Below the pieces are notes generated by a model, which searched no databases, was not told the origin of the DNA, and was given only the letters and a program-made list of their open reading frames with translations. From Nocardiopsis kunsanensis DSM 44524 (GTDB lineage: Bacteria; Actinomycetota; Actinomycetes; Streptosporangiales; Streptosporangiaceae), in the NCBI RefSeq assembly GCF_000340965.1, contig NZ_ANAY01000006.1, forward strand, positions 248,001 through 312,000: 64,000 bases of DNA, read 5' to 3'. This document shows positions 28,473 through 36,704 of the stretch, in pieces. The first letter of the stretch is position 1. Each line of letters opens with the position of its first letter. The position numbers and the translations under genes were made by a program.

Positions 28473-28559
28473 CTAGCTACGACAGAGCGCGCTCGCCTGC
28501 TGTCGGAGGTCGACGTGCAGGCGCTGGACAAGCAGCTCACCGGCGGACATGCCCTCCAT
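28473..28559 (-). CDS. cysteine-type leader peptide (putative transcription-attenuation peptide)
   Basis: A 28-codon open frame ending in LLVQRLHVDL-x6-ALCRS and TAG. The R-x-HVDL core followed by a Cys near the end is the pattern of the short leader peptides that precede sulfur-assimilation and related genes in streptomycetes, where Cys codon stalling or supply is thought to set downstream expression. The ATG at 28559 has GGAG seven bases upstream; an in-frame ATG at 28550 is an alternative. The next same-strand gene is the FMN reductase, about 310 bases downstream. I infer that the peptide controls it. Confidence 0.6.
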   Translation of the reverse strand: MEGMSAGELLVQRLHVDLRQQASALCRS

Positions 28560-28801
28560 GATGGAGCTCCGCCGGCACGGGAGTCAATGCGCGCCCGGCC
28601 CCCGGGGGCGGCCGCGGGCGGCCTCCGGCGGTGGTCCGGCCCCCGGACGGGCGTCTCGGGCAGCGGGATTGCCCTGTTCCGAGGGGCACCGCAGCCGGGG
28701 TGGGACCGGTGTACGACCGCAGTCCCGCGCGGATGTAATTTGCAACACACCACTCTTTTCACCGACATCGCTACCCGGCCACGAAGGAAACAGGACCCCG
28801 T

Positions 28802-29938
28802 ATGAGCCCCACACCCGTCACTCTGACCAACACCCGCACCGTGACCCCCGAGGGCATCCATGAGGGCTGGGTGCAGGTGGACGGTGGCCGTATCGCCGCA
28901 CTCGGTTCCGGGGAGCCGCCCCGGGGCACCGTCCACGACGTGGCCGGGCGCTGGGTGGCACCGGGCCTGGTCGACACCCATGTACACGGTGGCGCCGGGC
29001 ACGGGTTCCCCGAGGCCGACGCGGAGGGCGCCCGGAGGACCATCGCCTACAACCGCAGCCAGGGGGTGACGTCGATGGTCGGTGGCCTGGTCGCGGCCTC
29101 GCCCGAGGACACTCTGCGCCAGGTCTCGGCGCTGGCGGACCTGTGCGACGAGGGCGAGCTGGCCGGTATCTACCTGGAGGGGCCTTTCATCGCCCGGCAG
29201 CGGTGCGGCGCGCACGACCCCGACCTGCTGCGCGATCCGGACACGGCCGAGTTCGACCGGTGGTTGGAAGCGGGACGCGGGCACGTACGCATGATCACGG
29301 TGGCGCCGGAACTCCCGGGGGCCCTGGAGTTGATCCGCTCGGCCTCCTCCTCCGGGGTGGTGGCCGCGGTGGGCCACACCGAGGCCACCTATGAGGAGAC
29401 CGTGGCCGCCTTCGACGCGGGCGCGAGCGTGGCCACACACCTGTACAACGCGATGCGCCCGCTGGGGCACCGCGATCCCGGCCCGATCGCGGCGGCCCTG
29501 GGCGACGACCGAGTGGCGGTGGAGCTGATCCTGGACCTGGTGCACGTCCACGCAGGGGCCGCACAGGTGGTCGTGGACGCCGCCGGCCCGGGAAGGGTCT
29601 CGTTGGTCACCGATGCGATGAACGCGACGGGCCTCGGCGACGGTGAGTACACACTGGGCGGCCTGCGCGTGCGGGTGAGCGGCGGAGAAGCGCGTGTGGT
29701 GGAGACCGGGGCGATCGCCTCGAGCACCATCGTGCTGCCCCAGGCGGTGCGCAACGCTGTGCGGCACCTCGGGGTGTCGGTCCCGGACGCGGTGCGGTCG
29801 GCCTCCTCCGTCCCGGCGGGCGCACTGGGCCTTGCGGACCTGGGCCGGGTCGAGGCGGGCGCACCCGCGGACCTGCTGGTGCTCGACGAGGAGCTCGCGG
29901 CCGCCGAGGTGATGTATCGCGGGGCGTTTGTCGGGTAA
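28802..29938 (+). CDS. nagA: N-acetylglucosamine-6-phosphate deacetylase
   Basis: A 378-residue amidohydrolase that removes acetate from GlcNAc-6-phosphate, giving glucosamine-6-phosphate, the DasR effector. Motifs in order: APGLVDTHVHGGAGHGF (metal-site strand), GIYLEGPFIARQRCGAH (catalytic-site Glu), AVGHTEATYEETVAAFDAG (metal His), SVATHLYNAMRPLGHRDPG (metal His and phosphate contacts), VSLVTDAMNATGLGDGEY (catalytic Asp). Length is normal. ATG at 28802. The product of the PTS near 47-52 kb would be its substrate. I found no convincing dre site in its upstream region. Confidence 0.96.
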   Translation: MSPTPVTLTNTRTVTPEGIHEGWVQVDGGRIAALGSGEPPRGTVHDVAGRWVAPGLVDTHVHGGAGHGFPEADAEGARRTIAYNRSQGVTSMVGGLVAASPEDTLRQVSALADLCDEGELAGIYLEGPFIARQRCGAHDPDLLRDPDTAEFDRWLEAGRGHVRMITVAPELPGALELIRSASSSGVVAAVGHTEATYEETVAAFDAGASVATHLYNAMRPLGHRDPGPIAAALGDDRVAVELILDLVHVHAGAAQVVVDAAGPGRVSLVTDAMNATGLGDGEYTLGGLRVRVSGGEARVVETGAIASSTIVLPQAVRNAVRHLGVSVPDAVRSASSVPAGALGLADLGRVEAGAPADLLVLDEELAAAEVMYRGAFVG

Positions 29939-30017
29939 CGGCGTGTCGTAGGCACGGTACGGACCAGTAACTTAACAGTGCGTGACAATGGCGGCAGGGC
30001 ATCGAGGAGTAAGCACC

Positions 30018-30350
30018 ATGCTCGACAGGAAAGGATCTGCCATGGCCCAGTCGAGACAGGCAAAGGACGAGCAGCCGACCCGAGTGCCCTCCGAGGAGAG
30101 CGGACACCTCGGCAAGCTCGCGACCGAGTTGTCCGGATACGGTGTCGAGGCCGACATCGTGGACGCCGAACCGCCTTATCTGCGAGTGAGCAGTCCGGAC
30201 AGCAAGTACGCCGTGGAGGACGTCATCTGTGAACGCCGCGAACACGATTGCGCGTTCATCGCCTCCTTCGGCGTCCACTTGGGCAGCAGCGGCAGCATCG
30301 GCGTCACAGCGCACAAGATTGCGTGGTTGGTCGGAGCGACCGAGCAGTAA
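30018..30350 (+). CDS. small conserved-looking protein of unknown function
   Basis: A 110-residue soluble protein. The readable core is HLGKLATELSGYGVEADIVD then PPYLRVSSPDSKYAVEDVIC and a C-terminal CAFIASFGVHLGSSGSIG. This resembles a single small alpha/beta domain rather than random frame. I do not recognise the family. ATG at 30018 has GAGGAG eight bases upstream; ATG at 30042 with GGAAAGG upstream is equally possible and gives 102 residues. It follows nagA by about 80 bases on the same strand. Confidence 0.6.
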   Translation: MLDRKGSAMAQSRQAKDEQPTRVPSEESGHLGKLATELSGYGVEADIVDAEPPYLRVSSPDSKYAVEDVICERREHDCAFIASFGVHLGSSGSIGVTAHKIAWLVGATEQ

Positions 30351-30420
30351 CACCATCGTCGTACTTCGGCGGGGCGGCGCCCAGGTCCGGCGTCGCCCCG
30401 ACATCCGTTCCGGGGGCCGG

Positions 30421-30433
30421 TAGGCTCCGCTCC
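30421..30433 (+). promoter_or_regulatory. -10 element of a probable leaderless promoter
   Basis: TAGGCT (30421-30426) is followed by seven bases and then ATG at 30434, with no Shine-Dalgarno sequence between. Confidence 0.5.
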
Positions 30434-31192
30434 ATGACCGCTTCTGAGGACGATCTGGGCCACCCGGCGCTCCTGGAGGCTCCCCCGCGCCGTGTGGTCT
30501 CCCTGGTGCCCTCCCTGACCGAGGCCCTCGCCCGTTCCCGGCCCGACCTGTTGGTCGGCGCCACCGTGTGGTGCACACACCCGGCCGACCTGGACGTCGA
30601 ACGGGTACGCGGCACCAAGAATCCCCATGTCGGCCGCATCATCGAACTCGCCCCCGACCTCGTGGTCGCCAACCGCGAGGAGAACCGGCGGCGCCACGTG
30701 GAGGCCCTGCGCGAGGCGGGGGTCCCCGTCTGGGTGACCGACATCCGTACCGTCACCGGCGCCTTCGTGTCTCTGCGCCGCCTGATGGCCGTGTGCGACC
30801 TGCCCGTGCCGCCCTGGCTCCCCGAGGCCGAGCGCCTGTGGTCCGCTCCCCCTCCCGAGGGCCCGCGGGTGGCCGTCCCGATCTGGCGGGACCCGTGGAT
30901 GTTCGTCGGCGGTGACACCTTCGCGCACGACCTGCTCACCCGCTTGGGCGCAGTCAACGTGTGCGCGCACCGCGAGGGGCGTTACCCCGCGGTCTCCCCC
31001 GCGGAGGTCCTCGCCGACGGCGCCGGGCTGGCCGTTCTTCCGGACGAGCCCTACGCCTTCGGCCCCGGCGACGGCCCCGAAGCCTTCCCCGGCGTGCCCT
31101 CGGTGTACGTCTCCGGCCGGGACCTGACCTGGTACGGCCCGTCCCTGGTCCCCGCCCGCACACGCCTGCGCGCCGCTCTCCGCACCCCCTGA
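30434..31192 (+). CDS. helical backbone metal receptor (cobalamin/siderophore-binding-protein fold), no signal peptide
   Basis: A 252-residue protein of the periplasmic-binding-protein class III fold: RVVSLVPSLTEALARSRPDL, then VRGTKNPHVGRIIELAPDLV with the usual P-D-LVVA turn, and GGDTFAHDLLTRLGAVNV in the second lobe. BtuF-like proteins of this kind normally carry a lipoprotein signal, but here none is visible and no permease genes adjoin. It is probably cytoplasmic, and its ligand and role are unknown. The start is set by the leaderless promoter; ATG at 30434. Confidence 0.8.
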   Translation: MTASEDDLGHPALLEAPPRRVVSLVPSLTEALARSRPDLLVGATVWCTHPADLDVERVRGTKNPHVGRIIELAPDLVVANREENRRRHVEALREAGVPVWVTDIRTVTGAFVSLRRLMAVCDLPVPPWLPEAERLWSAPPPEGPRVAVPIWRDPWMFVGGDTFAHDLLTRLGAVNVCAHREGRYPAVSPAEVLADGAGLAVLPDEPYAFGPGDGPEAFPGVPSVYVSGRDLTWYGPSLVPARTRLRAALRTP

Positions 31193-31347
31193 CCCGACCG
31201 CCGCGAGGCTCACGGCATCCCTCGGTACGAGGGCGGTGTGCCGTCCCGTCCGAACGCAGGAGAGGGGCCTATCTCAACGGGGACCGGCCACCCCGGCCAC
31301 AACGAACCCCCGGGCGCGAGCGCAAGCGAGCGCACACCGGGGGGCGC

Positions 31348-31363
31348 GGGGGGTCGTCCCCCC
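31348..31363. terminator. G6/C6 hairpin after the metal-receptor gene
   Basis: GGGGGG-TCGT-CCCCCC, about 155 bases past the stop. A possible terminator for the plus-strand transcript, without a U tract. Confidence 0.4.
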
Positions 31364-31377
31364 GAAAGACATAAAGA

Positions 31378-31415
31378 ACGAGCCTGCGAGCGCGTTCACG
31401 CGCGAGCAGGCTCGT
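31378..31415 (-). terminator. ssrA terminator
   Basis: ACGAGCCTGC (31378-31387) pairs with GCAGGCTCGT (31406-31415), with an inner GCGCG/CGCGC stem. On the minus strand it is followed by TTCTTTATG, eight bases after the tmRNA 3' end. Confidence 0.8.
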
Positions 31416-31422
31416 CTCCGAG

Positions 31423-31795
31423 TGGAGGTGGCGGGAATCGAACCCGCGTCCTTCAGTGTCGAACCAGGGCTTCTCCGGGTGCAGTGCGTCGTATCGTTCT
31501 GCTCGGCCTCAGCGCTTGGACGCACACATCGCTGACAGGCCCAGCCACGTGGATGTCCCGCCCGGCCCCGTGGCCTGATCCGGACGGTGAGTCATCTAGC
31601 TGGTGCCGGTACCTGAGCCGATGACGAGCTCAGGCCGACAGAGTCGCGATCGCTACTTAGGCAGCGAGGGCGAACTCAGTGCGCTTGGAATTGGCACTTG
31701 TGTTTAGCGCGAATGCATGATTAACGAGGCGGCATACGCTTTCCTCGACCCGCTTCCCCTCGGCACAATCACCGAAGTCGAAACCGATCACCCCC
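31423..31795 (-). ncRNA. ssrA: transfer-messenger RNA (tmRNA)
   Basis: The 5' end GGGGGTGATCGGTTTCGAC and the 3' end GGTTCGATTCCCGCCACCTCCA form the tRNA-like acceptor (GGGGGUG with CACCUCC, one G-U) and T arm. About 373 nucleotides, normal for the RNA; the terminal CCA is not fully encoded. The tag frame occupies 31657-31695 and reads ANSKRTEFALAA followed by TAA and, after one base, TAG. The LAA end is the ClpXP-type degron. smpB, the obligate partner, is 2.3 kb upstream on the same strand. Confidence 0.96.
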
Positions 31796-31835
31796 TGTGA
31801 AATTTTCAAAGCCACCCCGCGTGGGGGCGACCATC

Positions 31836-31858
31836 ACGTGAGCGACGCACGCTCACGT
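31836..31858. repeat. inverted repeat upstream of ssrA
   Basis: ACGTGAGCG and CGCTCACGT form a 9-base perfect stem around ACGCA, 41-63 bases before the tmRNA 5' end. It may be an operator or the end of the upstream transcript. The rest of 31859-32165 shows no gene I can support. Confidence 0.4.
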
Positions 31859-32165
31859 CCCTCACTCTACCCCTACAACGGGGCAGGCACCAAGTGTATT
31901 CCCGGCGACCGCCACCGGGCTCCCCCAACAGGAGAAACCCCCGTGAGCGCGGACTCCAGAGGCGGTCGACGCGACCCACGGGGGCGGCCGGCAGGGTCGA
32001 ACCGGCCTCGGGATGCCGGCAGGACCTCCCCCGAGTTGAGGTCCTGCCCTCGCGGTCGGATCGCAGACCCCTCTTCGCGAACCCGACTCACTTGGGAAGA
32101 CGCACCGGAGCCCCCGGAAGGTTGCCCGGTCAGGGCCCCGGTTTCGGGATCGGTCCGGTCCCGCC

Positions 32166-34106
32166 CTACTCGGGGCCGGGCAGCTCGGCCCCGTTCGGCT
32201 CCTGGACGGGCGGCCCCTGTTCCCCGGCACCCGCGGAGCCGAGCTCGGTCAGGAACGACTGTGCGCCCAGGACCGCGTAGGGCTGCCACAGCGACACCGA
32301 GGGGTCCACCTCGGCGACCAGGGCGAAGGCGATGTCGTCCTTGTAGCCGACGAACCAGTGCAGGGAGAGCTCCTCCCCCTCGACCCGCGACCACTGGCCG
32401 TGCAGGTCGGGCCCGCCCACGGCCAGCTCCGGCATCATGCGCTGGTCGACGGCGTCGCGCATGCCCTCTCGCACGACCTCGAGGTGTTCCTCCTGGAAGG
32501 GCGACTCCTCCTCGGGCGCGGGCCCCTCCTCAGGGATGAGGGTCGGAGCGTGCCAGTTGCCGTCGGAGATCGCGCCGGCGGCCAGTGCCATGGACAGCGG
32601 GCTGACCTCGATCCCGTGCTCGCCGATCATCGCGGAGGCCACATCGGCCTCGTCGTCGTTGATGTCGACCGAGCCGGGGTTGGAGGGCAGCGGCAGCTGC
32701 CAGTCCGCGCCGATACCGAAACGTCCGGCGGTGTCGGCGATGTTGTCGGCCCCTACCTGGTCGGCGAACTGCGCGTAGGCGACCGTGCAGGCGTAGGCGA
32801 GGTTGCGCACCAGGTCGGGCTCGCCGGCGAGGTAGCCCTGGCTCGGGTTGACGAAGGTGCGTCCGCCCACTTCGGCCTGGGCCGCGCACTCGGAGGTGGT
32901 CTCCCGGGTGACCGCGCCCGATTCCAGGCCCGCCATCGTCGAGACGAGGGTGAAGATCGGCCCGGGCGGGAAGGAGCCGTTGAGCGCGCCGTCGTCGGTG
33001 GAGCTCTCGGAGCCGTTCGTGGCGGCGAGGATCTCCCCGTTCCCGGGGTCGACGGCCACCATGTAGCCGTTGCCCGGCAGGGTCTCCACGGCCGACTCCG
33101 CGGCACGCTGGACCCCCGAGTCGAGGGTGGTCCGGATCTGTCCGCTGAGTTCGCCCTCCCAGGAGTCCAGGACGTCGGTGGCCTCACCGTCGGTGTCGAG
33201 CGCCACGACCTGGGTGGTGGCCGATCCGGCCAGTTCGTTCTGGAAGATGCTCTGCAGACCGCTCAACCCGACGGTGTCCCCCGCCTGGTAAGGGCCGGGA
33301 ACGCGGGCCGAGACACGGTGCTCGGACGTGCCCGCGACCTCGCCCACCAAGGAGGGCGCCAGCGCGGGTGTCATGTTGACCTCGACCTCCTGGGTGTCCA
33401 CGCCGTCGATCCCGGAGGCCTGGCGCAGCAGGGAGGCGTCGACGTTGTCGTCGCGGAGGAGCACCAAGGGCTGGAACTCCTCGGGCGGGGCCGACCGCAC
33501 CCGCTGCACCAGCGGGTCGGGGTCCTCGTCGAGGAGTTCGGCGAGTTCGGCGACGCCCTCTTCCTTGTCCTTCATCTGCGAAGGCAGCACACCGAAGGCC
33601 GTCACACTGTCGGGGGTGACCAAGGGGGAACCCTCGCGGTCGAGGATCTGGCCGCGTTCCTGGCTCTGGTAACTGACGGCGAGGCGTTCGCCCTCGCCGA
33701 GTTCCGGGTGGATGACGCTCGGGGACCAGGAGATCTCCCAACCGTCGGGCCCCCACTGCAGGGGCATCTGCCCGGTGTAGGTCCAGGTGGGGTCGCCGAT
33801 ACCGAGGTCGGCGTTGGCCTCGAACTCGGCCGTGGCACTCTCACCCTCCTCCGAGATCGGGCCCAGGTCGAACCTGAGGGAGGCCAGGTCGAGCTGGTCG
33901 TGCACGTCCGCCAGGGTCGACTCGACCTCGGAGGCCTCACCGTCGGTGTAACGGGCGGCCTCCGCGTAGTCGCCGTCCTGCCACGCGAGCAGGAAGGACC
34001 TGACCGCCACCTCGGGGCTGGGGTGGGGCGTGCACGCCACGAGGCTCATGGTGGCGAGCAGACCGGTTCCGGCGGCCGCAATGCGGCCCAGGGGACGGGG
34101 GGACAC
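32166..34106 (-). CDS. penicillin-binding-protein-like lipoprotein with inactivated transpeptidase domain
   Basis: A 646-residue lipoprotein (lipobox LVAC, Cys about residue 25). Domains: an NTF2-like MecA_N region (VAVRSFLLAWQDGDYAEAAR, 30-150), a PBP dimerisation domain (RGQILDREGSPLVTP onward, 160-330), and a transpeptidase fold (GYMVAVDPGNGEILAATNGS onward). All three catalytic motifs are changed. The expected PGSTFK (S-x-x-K) reads PGPIFT near base 32960; the S-x-N region reads ACTVAYAQF; and K-T-G is absent, the equivalent strand reading VGGPDLHGQW. It cannot acylate in the usual way, so a structural or regulatory role is likely. It lies between ssrA and smpB. Confidence 0.88.
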   Translation of the reverse strand: MSPRPLGRIAAAGTGLLATMSLVACTPHPSPEVAVRSFLLAWQDGDYAEAARYTDGEASEVESTLADVHDQLDLASLRFDLGPISEEGESATAEFEANADLGIGDPTWTYTGQMPLQWGPDGWEISWSPSVIHPELGEGERLAVSYQSQERGQILDREGSPLVTPDSVTAFGVLPSQMKDKEEGVAELAELLDEDPDPLVQRVRSAPPEEFQPLVLLRDDNVDASLLRQASGIDGVDTQEVEVNMTPALAPSLVGEVAGTSEHRVSARVPGPYQAGDTVGLSGLQSIFQNELAGSATTQVVALDTDGEATDVLDSWEGELSGQIRTTLDSGVQRAAESAVETLPGNGYMVAVDPGNGEILAATNGSESSTDDGALNGSFPPGPIFTLVSTMAGLESGAVTRETTSECAAQAEVGGRTFVNPSQGYLAGEPDLVRNLAYACTVAYAQFADQVGADNIADTAGRFGIGADWQLPLPSNPGSVDINDDEADVASAMIGEHGIEVSPLSMALAAGAISDGNWHAPTLIPEEGPAPEEESPFQEEHLEVVREGMRDAVDQRMMPELAVGGPDLHGQWSRVEGEELSLHWFVGYKDDIAFALVAEVDPSVSLWQPYAVLGAQSFLTELGSAGAGEQGPPVQEPNGAELPGPE

Positions 34107-34129
34107 CTTGTGTGTTCCTTTCAGGCGCC

Positions 34130-34594
34130 TCAGCGGCGGCGGCGAAGCGCGCGCTCGATGTCGCGCTTGGCCTCGCGCTCGGCGATCGCATGGCGCTTGT
34201 CGTATTCACGCTTACCGCGGGCGAGGGCGATCTCGACCTTGGCCTTGCCGTCACTGAAGTAGAGCGACAGGGGCACCAGGGTGCGGCCCGGCTCCCGGGT
34301 CTTACCGATCAACCGGGAGATCTGCTCGCGGTGCAGGAGTAGTTTACGTGATCTGCGGGAGGAGTGGTTGGTCCAGGTGCCCTGCGAGTACTCGGGGATG
34401 TGGACGTTGTTCAGCCACACCTCGCCGTCGTGGATGTGGGCGAACCCGTCGACCAGCGAGGCCCGGCCCTGGCGCAAGGACTTGACCTCGGTACCGGTCA
34501 GGACCATGCCCGCTTCGTAGGTTTCGTCGATGTGGTAGTCGTACCGGGCCCGCCGGTTCTTCGCGATGGGCCTGTTCCCGGTTTCCTGCGCCAC
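34130..34594 (-). CDS. smpB: SsrA-binding protein SmpB
   Basis: A 154-residue trans-translation factor that carries charged tmRNA into stalled ribosomes. Family blocks: [92 protein letters not shown] and the basic tail [20 protein letters not shown] that enters the decoding centre. GTG at 34594. About 80 bases downstream of ftsX, in the common actinobacterial order prfB-ftsE-ftsX-smpB-ssrA, here with a PBP-like gene inserted before ssrA. Confidence 0.98.
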   Translation of the reverse strand: MAQETGNRPIAKNRRARYDYHIDETYEAGMVLTGTEVKSLRQGRASLVDGFAHIHDGEVWLNNVHIPEYSQGTWTNHSSRRSRKLLLHREQISRLIGKTREPGRTLVPLSLYFSDGKAKVEIALARGKREYDKRHAIAEREAKRDIERALRRRR

Positions 34595-34670
34595 TGTGAA
34601 CTCCCTTCATGGCATCGGGGGGTCCACACCTGGGACCCCCCGGATCAAGCCCTGTGCGCGTCCCCGGCCC

Positions 34671-35582
34671 TCAGACCTTGAGGTAACGGCGCAGGGTGAG
34701 GAACGAAGTGATGGTACACAGCAACACACCGAGAATGATCGACATTCCGATCACGTAGAGCAGCGAGCCCGTGCTCAGGGCCACGTCGAACTGGAACCAG
34801 CCCTCGATCTGGGTGAGGAGCGTGAACCTGGTCGCGACGATGAACCCGGAGGCGATCATGCCACCGATCAGACCGGCGATGGCACCTTCCAGCAGGAACG
34901 GTAGCTGGATGTAGAAGTTCGAGGCACCGACCAGGCGCATGATGCCGGTCTCCCGCCGCCGGCTGTAGGCCGACAGGCGGATGGTGTTGCCGATCAGGAG
35001 CGCGGCTGCGGCCAATTGGACGCCCGCGAGCACAAGGGCTGCCCACTTGAGTCCCTCCAGCAGCCCGAAGAACTGCTCCAGCACGCTCTGGTCGTCGGAG
35101 ACCGAGTCGACACCCGAGGCGCCTTCGACGGCGTTGCGCACGGTGTCGTACTCATTGGGGTCGGTCAGCTGCACCCGGAAGTTCTCCGGGATGTCACCTT
35201 CCTGAGCGGCGCCGGCCAGGGCCTCGTTGGTGGAGCCGAGACGCTCCTGGAAGTCCTGCCAGGCCTCGGCCTCGGAGAGGAACTCGTAGTCGGCGACCTC
35301 GGCCTGTTCCTCGAGGATCGACTCCATGTTCTGCCGGTCCTCCTCGGTGGCAGGACCGTTCTCCTGGCAGGTCGGTGCCGGCGAGATCTCGTTGCACATG
35401 TAGACCGTCAACGTGATCCGCTGGTCCCAGTAGTTACGCATCTCGGTGACCTGCTGGTTGACCAGCAGGCCCGCCCCGAAGAGCGCCAAGGAGATGGCCA
35501 CCGTCGTGATGACGGAAATGGTCATCGTGAGGTTTCGACGCAGGCCGATCCACGTCTCGGAGAGAACGAATTGTGCTCGCAT
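34671..35582 (-). CDS. ftsX: cell division protein FtsX
   Basis: A 303-residue membrane partner of FtsE, which couples ATP hydrolysis to activation of peptidoglycan hydrolases at the septum. Topology: a first helix (TMTISVITTVAISLALFGAG, about 18-38), an extracytoplasmic domain of about 130 residues containing two cysteines (MCNEISPAPTCQEN), then three helices in the FtsX domain (ALVLAGVQLAAAALLIGNTI, GAIAGLIGGMIASGFIVATR, SLLYVIGMSIILGVLLCTIT). YSRRRETGIMRLVGASNFYI is the cytoplasmic loop that docks FtsE. ATG at 35582, 79 bases after the ftsE stop. Confidence 0.97.
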   Translation of the reverse strand: MRAQFVLSETWIGLRRNLTMTISVITTVAISLALFGAGLLVNQQVTEMRNYWDQRITLTVYMCNEISPAPTCQENGPATEEDRQNMESILEEQAEVADYEFLSEAEAWQDFQERLGSTNEALAGAAQEGDIPENFRVQLTDPNEYDTVRNAVEGASGVDSVSDDQSVLEQFFGLLEGLKWAALVLAGVQLAAAALLIGNTIRLSAYSRRRETGIMRLVGASNFYIQLPFLLEGAIAGLIGGMIASGFIVATRFTLLTQIEGWFQFDVALSTGSLLYVIGMSIILGVLLCTITSFLTLRRYLKV

Positions 35583-35661
35583 GGTCTGTTAAAGGTCCGT
35601 CCTTCGGGGCTTCGCCGCGTCGTTCCTCGATACCGGGAACCCTTGTGCGGGCCGGTCCGGG

Positions 35662-36351
35662 TCAGTACGCCTGGCCGTAGACGCCGCGGGACTGGTCACG
35701 CACGACGAGCCCCTCTTCCAGTTCGATGACGCGCTTGCGCATCGAGTCGACGATGGCGGCGTCGTGGGTGGCCATGACCACGGTCGTGCCCGTGCGGTTG
35801 ATTCGGTCCAGCACCTTCATGATGCCGATGGAGGTGGCGGGGTCGATGTTTCCGGTGGGCTCGTCGGCCAGCAGGATCTGCGGACGGTTGACGAAGGCGC
35901 GCGCGATGGCGACACGCTGCTGCTCACCACCGGAGAGCTCGTGGGGCATCCGGCCGGCCTTGCCCTCGAGACCGACGAGTTCGACGACCTCGGGCACGAC
36001 CTTGCGGATGAACCGCCGCGGCTTACCGATGACCTCCAGTGCGAACGCGACGTTCTCGAAGACGTTCTTGTTCGGCAGCAGCCGGAAGTCCTGGAACACG
36101 CAGCCGATCCGGCGGCGCAGGTGCGGCACCTTCCAATTGGACAGGCGCGCGAGGTCCTTGCCCGCAACGTGCACGCGTCCCTTGTCGGGTTTCTCTTCCT
36201 TCAGCACCAGGCGGAGGAAGGTCGACTTGCCGGAGCCCGACGGGCCGACCAGAAAAACGAACTCGGCCTTGTCTACGTCAATGGAAACGCCGTCGAGCGC
36301 GGGACGCTTCTGGGTCGTGTAGACCTTGGTGACGTTGTCGAAGTGGATCAC
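35662..36351 (-). CDS. ftsE: cell division ATP-binding protein FtsE
   Basis: A 229-residue ABC ATPase. Walker [10 protein letters not shown] (about residue 36), Q loop in [20 protein letters not shown], signature [19 protein letters not shown], Walker [14 protein letters not shown] and switch His in [11 protein letters not shown] are all intact. The opening [20 protein letters not shown] is typical of FtsE. GTG at 36351 matches the usual FtsE start. It is followed by ftsX and works with it at the divisome. Confidence 0.97.
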   Translation of the reverse strand: MIHFDNVTKVYTTQKRPALDGVSIDVDKAEFVFLVGPSGSGKSTFLRLVLKEEKPDKGRVHVAGKDLARLSNWKVPHLRRRIGCVFQDFRLLPNKNVFENVAFALEVIGKPRRFIRKVVPEVVELVGLEGKAGRMPHELSGGEQQRVAIARAFVNRPQILLADEPTGNIDPATSIGIMKVLDRINRTGTTVVMATHDAAIVDSMRKRVIELEEGLVVRDQSRGVYGQAY

Positions 36352-36655
36352 AGGCGCATCACAAGGTTCTCGAAGGTATGGGCGACCGCGGTGGAGCAGG
36401 GCTCCGCGCGGGATCGTACCGGCCACGTGGCCAACCGACAGTGTAGAGGGGGAAAGGGCCCGGATTGTCCAGTGTCTCCCCCGCCCCTCGCGGCAGAACG
36501 CCGCCGGACAGCAGCCATGAGCATATCGGAGGCGTCAACCGATGATAACGTTCACATATAGCATCTCCGGTGGGGCCGCAGTGACGAGTGCGTCACCGAA
36601 CACGGTCCTCACCCGGTATCACTCCATCATGCGGGCCTCCGGCTCCCGAAGAAAC
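36352..36655. other. ftsE upstream region, no gene
   Basis: About 300 bases between ftsE and the prfB terminator. A TTGACG on the minus strand near 36535 and an AT-rich run near 36545-36560 are the only promoter-like features. No open frame with protein character. Confidence 0.4.
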
Positions 36656-36700
36656 ACCGGGCGTGTCCCCTCCCTCGGTGTGGGAGAGTGCACGCCCGGT
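36656..36700 (-). terminator. hairpin downstream of prfB
   Basis: ACCGGGCGTG (36656-36665) pairs perfectly with CACGCCCGGT (36691-36700), and the loop can pair further (TCCC/GGGA). It begins five bases after the prfB stop, so ftsE probably has its own promoter. Confidence 0.6.
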
Positions 36701-36704
36701 CCGC

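Noticed and set aside
28680-28801. A dre site in front of nagA
   Set aside because: No stretch matches the DasR consensus with both half-sites; nagA may be under another promoter or a distant operator.
31236-31624. Protein-coding frames across the tmRNA region
   Set aside because: The tRNA-like ends, tag frame and terminator show this is ssrA; the frames have no protein signature.
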